A stretch of DNA of 64,000 bases from Thiotrichaceae bacterium UBA7357 (lineage in GTDB: Bacteria; Pseudomonadota; Gammaproteobacteria; Eutrophobiales; Eutrophobiaceae). The notes beneath the pieces are model-generated. The model made no database searches. It saw only the letters and a program-made list of their open reading frames with translations, and was not told the DNA's origin. The stretch is taken from contig DKOR01000014.1 of assembly GCA_002470825.1 (NCBI GenBank), positions 10,441 through 74,440 on the forward strand, given 5' to 3'. Position 1 is the stretch's first letter; each line of letters opens with the position of its first letter. A program made the translations under genes and the position numbers. Of this stretch, positions 27,386-36,590 are shown piece after piece.

Positions 27386-29389
27386 ATGAATAAGATAAGA
27401 AAAGAAACAGATCTGAATACGCATTCATATTCTCAAAGGGATATCAATCAAGCATGGGATACTTTCAACTCATCGGGAGGAAAATCAAAAAATCTGACTG
27501 TGCGTGAGTTCATAGCTAGCTCGTGGCAGCGTTGTCTCTCTCAAGGCGTTAACCCTAAACAAACAGCGGCACCACTTCTGGCTACCGAGGGTAATTTACA
27601 TATCTTACTCCAGAATAATCACAGTCTTATGAGATGCGCACGGCCAGTAACAACTCAGGCTAGAGTGCTTTTGCGCGATCTTGAATCCATATTAATTCTA
27701 ACTGACTATGATGGCGTTATTCTTGATGTTGTTGGAGATCCAGAATGTGTTGAAAACGCTGTTGGAATTGGAATGGTACCTGGTAGTGGTTGGAAAGAAA
27801 CTGTCTCCGGTTCAAATGCAGTAGGCACCGCAATAGCGACCGGTCTGCCGACACAAGTTCATGGAGAAGAACACTTTATTAAAGGTTTTAAGCGTTGGAC
27901 TTGTACCGCTGGAATCATTAGCGATCCATATGACAATCAATTAGTCGGCGTGATTGATATCTCTGGCCTGTCTGATTCATTTGACAAATTTCATGTCCCT
28001 CTAGTTGTGTCATGGGCTAACCAAATTCAATTATCGCTTGCTAAAAATACATCTGATCAGTGGAATCTTATTAAAGAGAACAGTCAATGTGATTTTAAAA
28101 ATAGTCATCGAAATAATGGTAAGATATTATTCGATAAACAAGGAAGAGTGATTGACCATTCTCAAAACACTTGCTCGGTACTCAAATCTCTTGATATAGA
28201 GTATGACCTTTCTCTTAAGACTCGTTTATCACTAGAACGGTTTGGCGGAGACGAAATCATCTACCCCCATGATGCAGGACTATGGCTTCTAGATGACTGG
28301 ATTGAACCTATTAAGGATAAGAATGAAATTATAGGTTTTAAAATAGAACTCCCTATAGGCAACCGCTCCTCAAAACGAATAAATATACCTTTTAAGACTC
28401 CAGCAATTAACATTGAAGCAGAAGCTTTTGAAAAGATATCTGGACAAAGTGCATCAATTAAAGCCAGTATAGAAAAAGCCCGCAAAGCAGCTAATACGCC
28501 CCTGCCCGTATTGTTATTAGGTGATACCGGTGTAGGAAAAGAAATGTTCGCCCGAGCGATACATGAATCAAGTAAATTCTCTAACGGTCCATTCATTGAC
28601 TTAAATTGCGGTGCCTTCACCAGAGATATTTTGAGTAGTGAATTGTTTGGTCATGTCGAAGGTGCCTTCACCGGCGCTAAAAGAGGCGGCATGATGGGTA
28701 AAATTGAAGCTGCTAACGGTGGAACATTATTCCTAGATGAGATTAGTGAGATGCCACTTGATCTCCAACCTGTTTTTCTTAGGGTACTGCAAGAAAGAAA
28801 AATTCATCGTGTTGGTGCTATCGCTCCTATTCCAGTCGACTTTAGACTTATTGCTGCAACAAATAGCTACCTTAAACGAGAAGTCTCTGAAGGTCGTTTT
28901 AGAAAAGATTTATATTTCCGTTTATCGACGGTTGCCATTGGGCTTGATCCCCTATCAGAACGAAAAGATGATATTGAAGAAATTGCGCAACTTGTTTTAA
29001 AAGAAACACGAACTTCTCAAAAAATTATACCTAAACGAATTAGTGCTTCTTTAATCACAGCACTAAAAAATAGAGAATGGCCTGGCAATATTAGAGAGCT
29101 AGTCAATGTGATTGAATGTATGTGTTACATGTCTGCAAATCAAAATCTAACCACTCTAGATTTACCTGCAGGATATAGACCGGGTGAATCACTTATTAAC
29201 GTAGCATCAACTGAGCAAGGTCAGGTCCAAAAGACAAAATCAAGTCTAGATATTGCTGAACAACAAACAATTGAGAATGCGATTATCGAATTTAGTGGAA
29301 ACATCACACAAGCTGCAAAACACTTGGGTATAGCGAAGGGAACTTTATATCGTAAGATGAAAAAATATAATTTAAAAAACCCACGTTAA
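27386..29389 (+). CDS. AcoR-like sigma-54-dependent transcriptional activator
   Basis: Enhancer-binding protein of 667 aa. The order is an N-terminal region and GAF sensor (about 85-215), a linker, the AAA+ domain (about 345-580) with Walker A GDTGVGKE at 379-386, the sigma-54-contact loop GAFTGA at 426-431 and Walker B GGTLFLDEI near 451-459, and a C-terminal Fis-type helix-turn-helix (NITQAAKHLGIAKGTLYRKMKKY). Overall it resembles AcoR and the regulators of acetone and alcohol catabolic operons, which respond to small ketones, alcohols or acetoin. It sits between the DUF1302 and ketone carboxylase operons and may control both. Confidence 0.92.
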   Translation: MNKIRKETDLNTHSYSQRDINQAWDTFNSSGGKSKNLTVREFIASSWQRCLSQGVNPKQTAAPLLATEGNLHILLQNNHSLMRCARPVTTQARVLLRDLESILILTDYDGVILDVVGDPECVENAVGIGMVPGSGWKETVSGSNAVGTAIATGLPTQVHGEEHFIKGFKRWTCTAGIISDPYDNQLVGVIDISGLSDSFDKFHVPLVVSWANQIQLSLAKNTSDQWNLIKENSQCDFKNSHRNNGKILFDKQGRVIDHSQNTCSVLKSLDIEYDLSLKTRLSLERFGGDEIIYPHDAGLWLLDDWIEPIKDKNEIIGFKIELPIGNRSSKRINIPFKTPAINIEAEAFEKISGQSASIKASIEKARKAANTPLPVLLLGDTGVGKEMFARAIHESSKFSNGPFIDLNCGAFTRDILSSELFGHVEGAFTGAKRGGMMGKIEAANGGTLFLDEISEMPLDLQPVFLRVLQERKIHRVGAIAPIPVDFRLIAATNSYLKREVSEGRFRKDLYFRLSTVAIGLDPLSERKDDIEEIAQLVLKETRTSQKIIPKRISASLITALKNREWPGNIRELVNVIECMCYMSANQNLTTLDLPAGYRPGESLINVASTEQGQVQKTKSSLDIAEQQTIENAIIEFSGNITQAAKHLGIAKGTLYRKMKKYNLKNPR

Positions 29390-29390
29390 A

Positions 29391-29425
29391 AGAAAGTGAT
29401 GATGATTTTCATTTCTGTTTTTTTT
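29391..29425 (+). terminator. intrinsic terminator of the activator gene
   Basis: AGAAAGTGA (29391-29399) pairs, with one bulged G, with TCATTTCT (29409-29416), followed by G and an eight-base T-run (29418-29425). It comes two bases after the stop region of the activator and faces the convergent reductase gene. Confidence 0.6.
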
Positions 29426-29491
29426 CAAACTATACAGCAGAGCCAAACTAAATCTTGCAATCTAAAGTAACTACATTTCAAAATTGTTACA

Positions 29492-30478
29492 TTAATCAAT
29501 ATCAACAAGCACCACTCCGTAAAAACCAGCTTGCTCGACCTTCTGATGTGCGGACGCAATATTTTCTAGACTCTCTCGATGAGCAATTCGATGTTGTAAC
29601 ATTTTTCCATCTAGAAGATCGGTGATGTCTTCAATTGCATCATACTTTGCTATCTCAGGCATTGCATAGACTAAGACCATGCGTATAGTTAAATCCTGAA
29701 ATAACATTCTTCTAAAAGGTAATGTAGGTTCTGCCACTTGCATTGAGGCATAGGTTGCTATCGTTGCACTCGTAGCGGCGACATCGAGTAATATAGGCAA
29801 ATTACCACCAAACTCTCCATCGACAATACGTTCTACCCCATTACCTTCAGTTAACTCAGCTACGGTACTCAGTAAGTCTTCTCCTTGATGAGAACAAACA
29901 GCATCGGCACCTGCAGCATAACAATGCGCTTCTGCTGCAGGATTACCAGCAGTCGCTATGACTGTTGCACCGGCATATTTTGCCCATTGAATAGCATAAT
30001 GACCGACTCTTCCCGCGCCACCCGTCACAAGAAGAGTTTGACCGTCGACTAATCCATCGGCAAAGACACAGCGATGCGCTGTCATTGCCGGTATACCCAT
30101 GCAGGCACCCACCTCAAAATCAACACTGTCGGGTAGCCAAACTGCACGATTCGAATTGACTGTGACATATTCTGCAGCAGTACCAAAACGTCGACCATAC
30201 TGAGCTTCATAGACCCATACTCGCTCACCAATTCTTGATGACGGAACACCACGTCCAACCTCTTCAATAATCCCAGCTCCATCACTATGGGGAATAATAA
30301 ACCCATCTTTTAGTAGATCAGGGAAAGCCCCGTTGCGTTTTTTTACATCTGAAGGATTTACCGCTGAACAATTCAGACGAACGAGTACCTCTCCATGGAT
30401 TGGCATAGGTTGGTCAAGCTCCATGATCTCCAACACTTTATCTGCTGGGCCCATGGTTTTGAATGCAGCTGCCTTCAT
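29492..30478 (-). CDS. zinc-independent MDR oxidoreductase (quinone reductase type)
   Basis: NAD(P)H-dependent medium-chain reductase of 328 aa. The N-terminal GroES-like domain reads VRLNCSAVNPSDVKKRNG near 48-65; the Rossmann motif TGGAGRVGHYAIQWAKYAGATVIAT is at about 152-176. The zinc-ligand pattern of alcohol dehydrogenases is lacking, so it fits the zeta-crystallin/quinone oxidoreductase group. It is the last gene of the ketone carboxylase operon, 37 bp after the thiolase. It could reduce an enone or another intermediate; the actual substrate is unknown. Confidence 0.85.
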   Translation of the reverse strand: MKAAAFKTMGPADKVLEIMELDQPMPIHGEVLVRLNCSAVNPSDVKKRNGAFPDLLKDGFIIPHSDGAGIIEEVGRGVPSSRIGERVWVYEAQYGRRFGTAAEYVTVNSNRAVWLPDSVDFEVGACMGIPAMTAHRCVFADGLVDGQTLLVTGGAGRVGHYAIQWAKYAGATVIATAGNPAAEAHCYAAGADAVCSHQGEDLLSTVAELTEGNGVERIVDGEFGGNLPILLDVAATSATIATYASMQVAEPTLPFRRMLFQDLTIRMVLVYAMPEIAKYDAIEDITDLLDGKMLQHRIAHRESLENIASAHQKVEQAGFYGVVLVDID

Positions 30479-30515
30479 TGAATATCTCTCATTAATTTTA
30501 TAATCCCGTTAACTT

Positions 30516-31781
30516 TTACTGAATTCGACGCAAAACAGATACACAATTTGTGACACCTGAGCCGCCAATATTAACTGTCATTGCGAGTTCCGGCTGTCCT
30601 TTTACTGCCACTCCAATGGGTGTGCCCGTTAACTGTTTATACATAAGTGCATGCATTGATGCACCTGTTGCACCAACGGGGTGTCCTTTAGATTTAAGTC
30701 CTCCTGAAAGGTTTATTGGACACTCACTATCAGCATCATATTTCCCTTCCATAAAATCATGTCCCGCACGACCTTGCTCTGATAAACCCATTGCTTCTAC
30801 ACATAGCATTTGATTAATAGTAAAACAATCATGAACTTCAGCCATGTCAATATCTGTCACCTGCACTCCAGCCTCAGCACAAGCTTGTTGCACACCATGT
30901 TTCGCTGCTTGAAGTTCATGCAGTGTCTCTTTACGTTCACTCATCATCATTCGTTGCGTCACATGTCCTATCCCTGAAAGTTCAACAGCGTGTTTAAAGT
31001 TTGCTTTGGCATTATCAGTTGATGTGAGTACGACAGCTGCTGCGCCATCCGAAATTAATGAACAATCATGCAGTCGTAACGGCGGAGCAATCAATGGATT
31101 ACTACCTTTACCTGAATCAGGTAAATCAAGAATTGCTTTTGCAGAGAGCAGTTGCTTTTTATCGGGTAAACTACCCGGCCCAAAGTGGGCCAAAGGATTT
31201 TGAATACCATTACGATAATTTTGCGCAGCGACATGGGCAAACATAGTACGCAGTTTTTCATCACTCAGACCATGCTTTGTTTGATATGCCTTAGCAAGTT
31301 CTCCAAACAATCCTGGAAAAGTAACGCCGATAGAACCTTCATCAGGCCAATATGAACTACACGCCAACGCATGCGTTACACCTTTCGTATCAAGCAGACT
31401 CATCTTCTCCACACCAAGAGCGAGTACATTTTTAAATCGTCCACTAGCAACAGCATAGGCTGCGTTATAAATAGCTATCGAAGATGTTGCACAAGCCCCT
31501 TCTGTTCTTGTTGTTGGCTTATAAAGTAAACCCTTAGGGTCTATTTCTAGAGCCAGTGGGCCAACATGTTCCTGGTTGACAAACAATGAAGGTGAACATG
31601 AGCCCAACCAAATAGCATCAATATCCTTTGCTTCTAGACCGGCATCGGCAATCGCACCGGCACCCGCTTCTACTATCAGTTCATAGAATGATTTTAAATC
31701 TTCTACTTTACCCGTCTCTCTATCACGCTTAACAAATGCACCAAACTGAGTGTTGTGTGCACCAACTATACTAATCTCCAT
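30516..31781 (-). CDS. thiolase (SCP-x-like acetyl-CoA acyltransferase)
   Basis: Thiolase-fold enzyme of 421 aa that likely cleaves a 3-oxoacyl-CoA with CoA. It has the nucleophile region TRTEGACATSS (Cys97), AEVHDCFTINQMLCVEAMGL near 311-330 and the active-site GLKSKGHPVGATGAS near 361-375. The C-terminal Cys-His-Gly thiolase motif of the classical family is replaced by NIGGSGVTNCVSVL, as in SCP-x-type thiolases. Placed after an acyl-CoA ligase and a ketone carboxylase, it is the logical final step of ketone breakdown: 3-oxoacyl-CoA to acyl-CoA plus acetyl-CoA (inference from context). Confidence 0.88.
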   Translation of the reverse strand: MEISIVGAHNTQFGAFVKRDRETGKVEDLKSFYELIVEAGAGAIADAGLEAKDIDAIWLGSCSPSLFVNQEHVGPLALEIDPKGLLYKPTTRTEGACATSSIAIYNAAYAVASGRFKNVLALGVEKMSLLDTKGVTHALACSSYWPDEGSIGVTFPGLFGELAKAYQTKHGLSDEKLRTMFAHVAAQNYRNGIQNPLAHFGPGSLPDKKQLLSAKAILDLPDSGKGSNPLIAPPLRLHDCSLISDGAAAVVLTSTDNAKANFKHAVELSGIGHVTQRMMMSERKETLHELQAAKHGVQQACAEAGVQVTDIDMAEVHDCFTINQMLCVEAMGLSEQGRAGHDFMEGKYDADSECPINLSGGLKSKGHPVGATGASMHALMYKQLTGTPIGVAVKGQPELAMTVNIGGSGVTNCVSVLRRIQ

Positions 31782-31840
31782 TGAGCTACCCTCTCCACCT
31801 AGAACAGTGAATTAAAAATATGAAAAATAAAAATTTGAAT

Positions 31841-33406
31841 CTATATTTTACGACCAACTTTTTCCCAAAAATATTTACGGACTTCTTTTTTTAATACTTT
31901 ACCTACTGGGCTACGTGGTAGCTCATCCCAAATCAATATTTCTTTAGGTGACTTAACACTACCTAACTTCAGTTTACAAAGTGCAATAATTTCTTGTGTA
32001 TCTAGTTTAACTTTTGGGTCTTTTAACTCAACTACAGCTGTGACTTGCTCACCCCATTTTTCATCCGGAATACCTATAACACAACAGTCTTTTATTGACG
32101 AGTGCCCCCAAATGAGTTGTTCAATCTCTCCTGGATAAACATTAAAACCACCCGATATAATCATGTCGCGTTTACGATCAACTATCGTTAAATATCCTTC
32201 ATTATCAAAGATGCCAACATCGCCCGTTTTCTGCCAACCATTTACACGTATTTCATTTGTTGCTTCTGAGTCATTAAAATAACAACGCATTAATAAATCA
32301 CCTTTAACAGCAATTTCACCCTCCTTCCCGAGAGGAAGAATTTTGTCATCATCATCCAAAATAACCACTTCAATTTGTGGTGCAATTTTACCACAGGACC
32401 GAATCTTGTAAAAATCATCCATTTCAACCGCATCCACGTGATCTTCAGCAGATAAAAAGGTACAAACCATTGGTGACTCTGCTTGCCCATAAGTTTGAAC
32501 CATCACGGGACCGAAAACATCAATAGCCTCTTTAAGTTTTTCTACTGACATTGGTGCAGCGGCATACCAAAAGTAACGTAAACTTGTATAATCATAATTA
32601 TTCACACCCTTGTGTGCTAACAACATATAAATCGCGGTCGGAGGCAAAAATAAGTGTGTAATTTTGTGTTTTTCGATGATAGATAATATAACATCTGGAG
32701 TCATACCTTCCATCACTATGATGTTTGAACCTTGTAATATAAGCGCAAATGATGCTACCCCAGCTGCATGTGTAATTGGAGCGCTAACAAGATAAGAGGA
32801 AGCAATATCCGGTATAGGCATTAATTTATTCTGAATCGACACCATTGACTGCCACGTTAAATAACTCCACTCTGCTAATTTAGAATCACCCGTCGTTCCA
32901 CCGGTCGGAAATAAGCTTATTAAATCAGGATCATTTCCCCTTATTAGTCTTTCTTCCGCTTGTTCAATGAATTCATTTTTAAAATTTTGGATGTCAATCC
33001 CTGCGATTTTCTTACCCGTAAATGATAAACAATTTTCATTGTTGTATTGAACAACAAGTTGATGATTAGCATCAAGAATATCTAAGTCAACAAAAAGCAA
33101 TCTTGCATTAGATTTTTTAAGCAATTTTAAATTTGCTTCAATGGTATTTCGAAGATTGAGTGGCAACCATATTGCACCTATTTCAGAAATGGCAAAGATA
33201 CAGCAATAAGTTGCAATAGAATTTGGTGCGTAGGTCGCAACAATATCTTGCTGTTTAACGCCCTTTTCTTTTAATTGCATGGCAACATGCTGTGCAATAT
33301 TAAACATTTCTCGATAACTTAGTGAGAAGTCGTTATTGATATCAATAAATTGCGCATCACCTTTACTAAAAGCCGGACTATTTTCGAGAAAATCGATAAT
33401 ACGCAT
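31841..33406 (-). CDS. acyl-CoA ligase (candidate 3-oxoacid-CoA ligase)
   Basis: ANL-superfamily ligase of 521 aa. It has the P-loop PTGGTTGDSK at 167-176, TYGQAESP near 320, the hinge block DRKRDMIISGGFNVYPGEIE near 432 and the catalytic C-terminal lysine in SPVGKVLKKEVRK near 505. It follows the fifth carboxylase gene by 30 bp and precedes the thiolase. In the acetophenone pathway the ligase in this position (benzoylacetate-CoA ligase) activates the carboxylation product. The same task on a 3-oxoacid is proposed here. The real chain length or aromatic nature of the acid is not readable. Confidence 0.82.
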   Translation of the reverse strand: MRIIDFLENSPAFSKGDAQFIDINNDFSLSYREMFNIAQHVAMQLKEKGVKQQDIVATYAPNSIATYCCIFAISEIGAIWLPLNLRNTIEANLKLLKKSNARLLFVDLDILDANHQLVVQYNNENCLSFTGKKIAGIDIQNFKNEFIEQAEERLIRGNDPDLISLFPTGGTTGDSKLAEWSYLTWQSMVSIQNKLMPIPDIASSYLVSAPITHAAGVASFALILQGSNIIVMEGMTPDVILSIIEKHKITHLFLPPTAIYMLLAHKGVNNYDYTSLRYFWYAAAPMSVEKLKEAIDVFGPVMVQTYGQAESPMVCTFLSAEDHVDAVEMDDFYKIRSCGKIAPQIEVVILDDDDKILPLGKEGEIAVKGDLLMRCYFNDSEATNEIRVNGWQKTGDVGIFDNEGYLTIVDRKRDMIISGGFNVYPGEIEQLIWGHSSIKDCCVIGIPDEKWGEQVTAVVELKDPKVKLDTQEIIALCKLKLGSVKSPKEILIWDELPRSPVGKVLKKEVRKYFWEKVGRKI

Positions 33407-33436
33407 TTTGACTCTCGAAAAAGGTTGCTTTAGGTA

Positions 33437-34294
33437 CTAGGCTCTTAAGTTTGAAAGTGTATCAAGAACTAACTCAGGTGTTGTTTCTTCTGGAATCGTT
33501 AGATAATTAAAGCCATTCCCTACTGGGGGAACAGTACTCATCGATTTCCACAATGCTTTAGAAATGTCTTTGCCACATGAACTATCAGACACTGAACAAG
33601 TAGACGGTACAATAGAAAAATTAACATCCTCCGGAACATTAAAACTAGTATCTGAAAATGGCAAATGTATACCAACTGACCAACGATAATGTTTTGCAAC
33701 ATTATAAATAGGTTGATACCAAGATAACTCTTTTGCACTTTCGGGCATTGATTCCGGAACTTCTCGCAATAAAATACCTGAGAGATTTACTTCACTAAAG
33801 TATCTTAGATAGTCAGCAACATACATTGATGCCGTATCGATGTGTGCCTCTTCCGGCGCTACATCAACAGTATTAGCTGCTTTATTAGCCTTGATGAGCA
33901 AAGAACGTGGTGAGGGCATCACTAATACGATGGGCACTGAATCACCGTAATTATTACTTATTGCCGTCAATACTTCTGCTAGTAATTCACGTGGTCCATA
34001 TGCTTCTAACATTGCTTTAGCAGCAACTGTAATACGTTTCTTACCTGCCATCGATGGAATCGCTTCTTCATCTTCTAACATCCAATGATGAAAAAGATCC
34101 CATATATCTATGACGACTACATCTGCGTTTACTAAGCCATGCGCTTGTCCATAAAAAGACATATAAGATGCCGGGTTTGCCCATGGATTCTCTCCCTCAG
34201 CCAATAACAATTTCTTGGTATAGGCGTTGAAATCAATCCAGAGTTTTGGAGTTCCCTCTCCAGCAGATAAATAGTTAACTAAATCTATCGCCAT
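33437..34294 (-). CDS. fifth subunit of ketone carboxylase (ApcE-like)
   Basis: A 285-aa soluble protein (about 32 kDa) without a domain I can name. It reads as an alpha/beta fold, with hydrophobic strands such as ADVVVIDIWDLFHHWM near 56-71 and SVPIVLVMPSPRSLLI near 119-134, and no signal peptide. It starts 2 bp after the HyuB-type subunit. Acetophenone carboxylase has a fifth subunit of about 34 kDa in this place that joins the core loosely and is needed for activity; two- or three-subunit hydantoinases and acetone carboxylases lack it. Size and position are therefore the main evidence. Confidence 0.65.
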   Translation of the reverse strand: MAIDLVNYLSAGEGTPKLWIDFNAYTKKLLLAEGENPWANPASYMSFYGQAHGLVNADVVVIDIWDLFHHWMLEDEEAIPSMAGKKRITVAAKAMLEAYGPRELLAEVLTAISNNYGDSVPIVLVMPSPRSLLIKANKAANTVDVAPEEAHIDTASMYVADYLRYFSEVNLSGILLREVPESMPESAKELSWYQPIYNVAKHYRWSVGIHLPFSDTSFNVPEDVNFSIVPSTCSVSDSSCGKDISKALWKSMSTVPPVGNGFNYLTIPEETTPELVLDTLSNLRA

Positions 34295-34296
34295 AC

Positions 34297-36576
34297 TTAG
34301 GTACGTTTATCCTTAGCTTCTATACCAGAAGCTTTTCTAACCTCTTCAAGCTCTTCTTCGAGCTTTCTAATTTCCACATCTTTAGGATGTTCAAAGTAAA
34401 CCGCACCAGGGTTATTAGGATCACGTTTGTCATCATTGCTGCCTGCATAGACAAAGCTCAAATCACTATTCCATGAACCATAGAAAGGAATGTCTTTTGG
34501 AGGCACATCCTTGACATGCTTCTTAATAAATTCAGCATAGGGTACGCCCTGTTTCTTACGCTGTTCTCTATAAGCATCACGCAACTTTTTGGTTGCTGCT
34601 TCATCAACGATTAAAGTTTCGTCATCAAACTCGACCTTATAAAGTTTCCTCACCCAATCACGTGTTGTTAAATTTTCTTCTATATCTTTAATAGCTAAAG
34701 CCGGATCGCGTTCCAGTGGGTCGCCGTAACCACCGCCAGAACCTTGAGAGATCATGTACAACTCACCACGTTTAGAGATAGAGAAGCCCATACCCATATG
34801 ATGCGACGTATAGTTTGCATCTTCATAGGGCCGTTCATTCATGGTTTCTTCTATTGAATGTTTAAATTTTTCTGGGTTTTTAAGCATCTCTTCATAAACA
34901 TCGACACCTGTTACTTTACATAATGGGTATGCGCCCGGAGCATAGCCACCAAACAAACCTGACAAAGGCGGTACTTTTGATCCAACACAGGTGGTCATGA
35001 AACCCCACTGATCACTATCTTTGGTTGCAACCATTTGTGTATAACCCATACCACCACGATATTTACCAGGTGCTTGTGTATTCCTAGTCATTTTTTTCGA
35101 TACTAACTGCAAGAAAGGTACATCTTCTTCGTTCATCTCTTGCTCACCGATATCTGCCATGGATGCAAAAATTGGTGCTAAAGCATGTTCTCCATCCAAG
35201 TCCATACGAGCACCACCGCCCATACCATTTAAATCCGCACAAAGGTTACCAAGCATTTCACCATGTTGACTAACGCCACCCCAAATGTATGTACAGATCA
35301 TGTTAAACCACGGTGCTACAACACGTGTATATTTAACCGGTACGCTATACAGAAATTTCGCAGCCGCTTGTTGGGCGATAGTGAATGAAAGAAAGATCGA
35401 CATCAAACTCTGGGAGTTTGGCGCATTCACGCTACCATCAACAATAGAACAAGGTGGCGTTACCACTTCAATTGGGGCAAAACCCGCCTGACCACGTGGT
35501 AAATCTGGCCAGATATGATTCAAGAACGCTTGAGACATCATGCCTTTACAACCAGGTAATGCGGTATTTATAGCGCGGTTAGTGATCTCTGGGCTAGATC
35601 CTCTTAGGTCGAATATCAAACGATCACCTTTTTTGGTGAGGATACAATTTAATTTTATCAATGCATTTTCGCGTAAGGTACTATCCATTGTACAGTAGGT
35701 ACGGACCGTCATATCTGGCCATTCTTTAATACGGCGTCGTACTTCAGCCATGACGTTATCATTGGTACTACGTAGACATGCTGTTAACGCTTGAGGTCCG
35801 TCTATTGCCAATACTTCCCTAATGCGTTTTTCAAGACGCATACAAGCAAAAAGTTTTACCTTCATGTCTTCATACTGCAGCTTTGGCTCACGAACCGAGT
35901 TTTGCAAAAATGTCAGAAGATCCTTTTTCAGTTCATAGTTCTCGACAACTCTGAAAGGCGACATCTTCAAACCTTCATCAAATGGGCTTTCAGCCATTGA
36001 TGGCATTCCACCTGGCTCGATAGCGCCGTTCTCACCTTCATGCACTGTAGAAGCGACCCAGCAAACCAGTTCACCTTCATGGAAGATTGGCATGATCATA
36101 CTTTGGTCAGTGTTATGTACATTCCCATAACGTGAGTCATTGTGAATAAAACCATCACCTTGTCTCAAACCAACTGTTGGTTCATTAATCCAGTTTTTAA
36201 TAATAAATTTTATTGGATGATGCACCAGTACAGAGAAGATAAGTACGCCACCAGCACTACCAATGGTCAAATCACCCGAGGCAGAGTAGATACCGGTAAT
36301 GACGTCACCCCATTTTGCACCTGGAGCCGCACCCATTTGTTCAAGCATTTCATAACTTTCGTCGCAAGCCGATTGCATACGGTCACGTATCGAAGCCATT
36401 TGGTGTGGGTCAGTAAACTTCTTTACACTTTCGGCTTCATAATCTGTAATCGGCATGATGTCATGCGATTTCATTATTTCCGGATCAGGTCCGAGGAATA
36501 AAGTCGTTTCTTTAAGGAATTTTGCAACTAATTCTTTATCTTCAAGAACAGCTTCTGCGCTAAGTTTATCGTTCAT
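34297..36576 (-). CDS. ketone carboxylase, HyuB-type subunit
   Basis: Subunit of 759 aa of the hydantoinase B/acetone carboxylase alpha family, the part in which the enolate of the ketone is thought to meet carboxyphosphate or CO2. Family wording includes GDVITGIYSASGDLTIGSAGG near 90, the metal-site region RQGDGFIHNDSRYGNVHNTDQSMIMPIFHEGELVCWVAS near 138-176 (HND and HNTD), DLRGSSPEITNRAIN near 320 and SQGSGGGYGDPLERDP near 612. Asp and His residues in the HND/HNTD stretch are the likely metal ligands. Enzymes of this group spend ATP and bicarbonate. It lies 14 bp after the HyuA-type gene. Confidence 0.85.
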   Translation of the reverse strand: MNDKLSAEAVLEDKELVAKFLKETTLFLGPDPEIMKSHDIMPITDYEAESVKKFTDPHQMASIRDRMQSACDESYEMLEQMGAAPGAKWGDVITGIYSASGDLTIGSAGGVLIFSVLVHHPIKFIIKNWINEPTVGLRQGDGFIHNDSRYGNVHNTDQSMIMPIFHEGELVCWVASTVHEGENGAIEPGGMPSMAESPFDEGLKMSPFRVVENYELKKDLLTFLQNSVREPKLQYEDMKVKLFACMRLEKRIREVLAIDGPQALTACLRSTNDNVMAEVRRRIKEWPDMTVRTYCTMDSTLRENALIKLNCILTKKGDRLIFDLRGSSPEITNRAINTALPGCKGMMSQAFLNHIWPDLPRGQAGFAPIEVVTPPCSIVDGSVNAPNSQSLMSIFLSFTIAQQAAAKFLYSVPVKYTRVVAPWFNMICTYIWGGVSQHGEMLGNLCADLNGMGGGARMDLDGEHALAPIFASMADIGEQEMNEEDVPFLQLVSKKMTRNTQAPGKYRGGMGYTQMVATKDSDQWGFMTTCVGSKVPPLSGLFGGYAPGAYPLCKVTGVDVYEEMLKNPEKFKHSIEETMNERPYEDANYTSHHMGMGFSISKRGELYMISQGSGGGYGDPLERDPALAIKDIEENLTTRDWVRKLYKVEFDDETLIVDEAATKKLRDAYREQRKKQGVPYAEFIKKHVKDVPPKDIPFYGSWNSDLSFVYAGSNDDKRDPNNPGAVYFEHPKDVEIRKLEEELEEVRKASGIEAKDKRT

Positions 36577-36590
36577 AATATATTACCCCG

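Noticed and set aside
28261..28620. 119-codon minus-strand frame inside the sigma-54 activator gene
   Set aside because: It is antisense to the AAA+ domain, whose motifs fix the real reading frame.
36142..36501. 119-codon open frame on the plus strand inside the HyuB-type subunit gene
   Set aside because: It lies fully opposite a well-supported coding gene, has Tyr/Phe/His-rich shadow composition and no ribosome site or recognisable domain.
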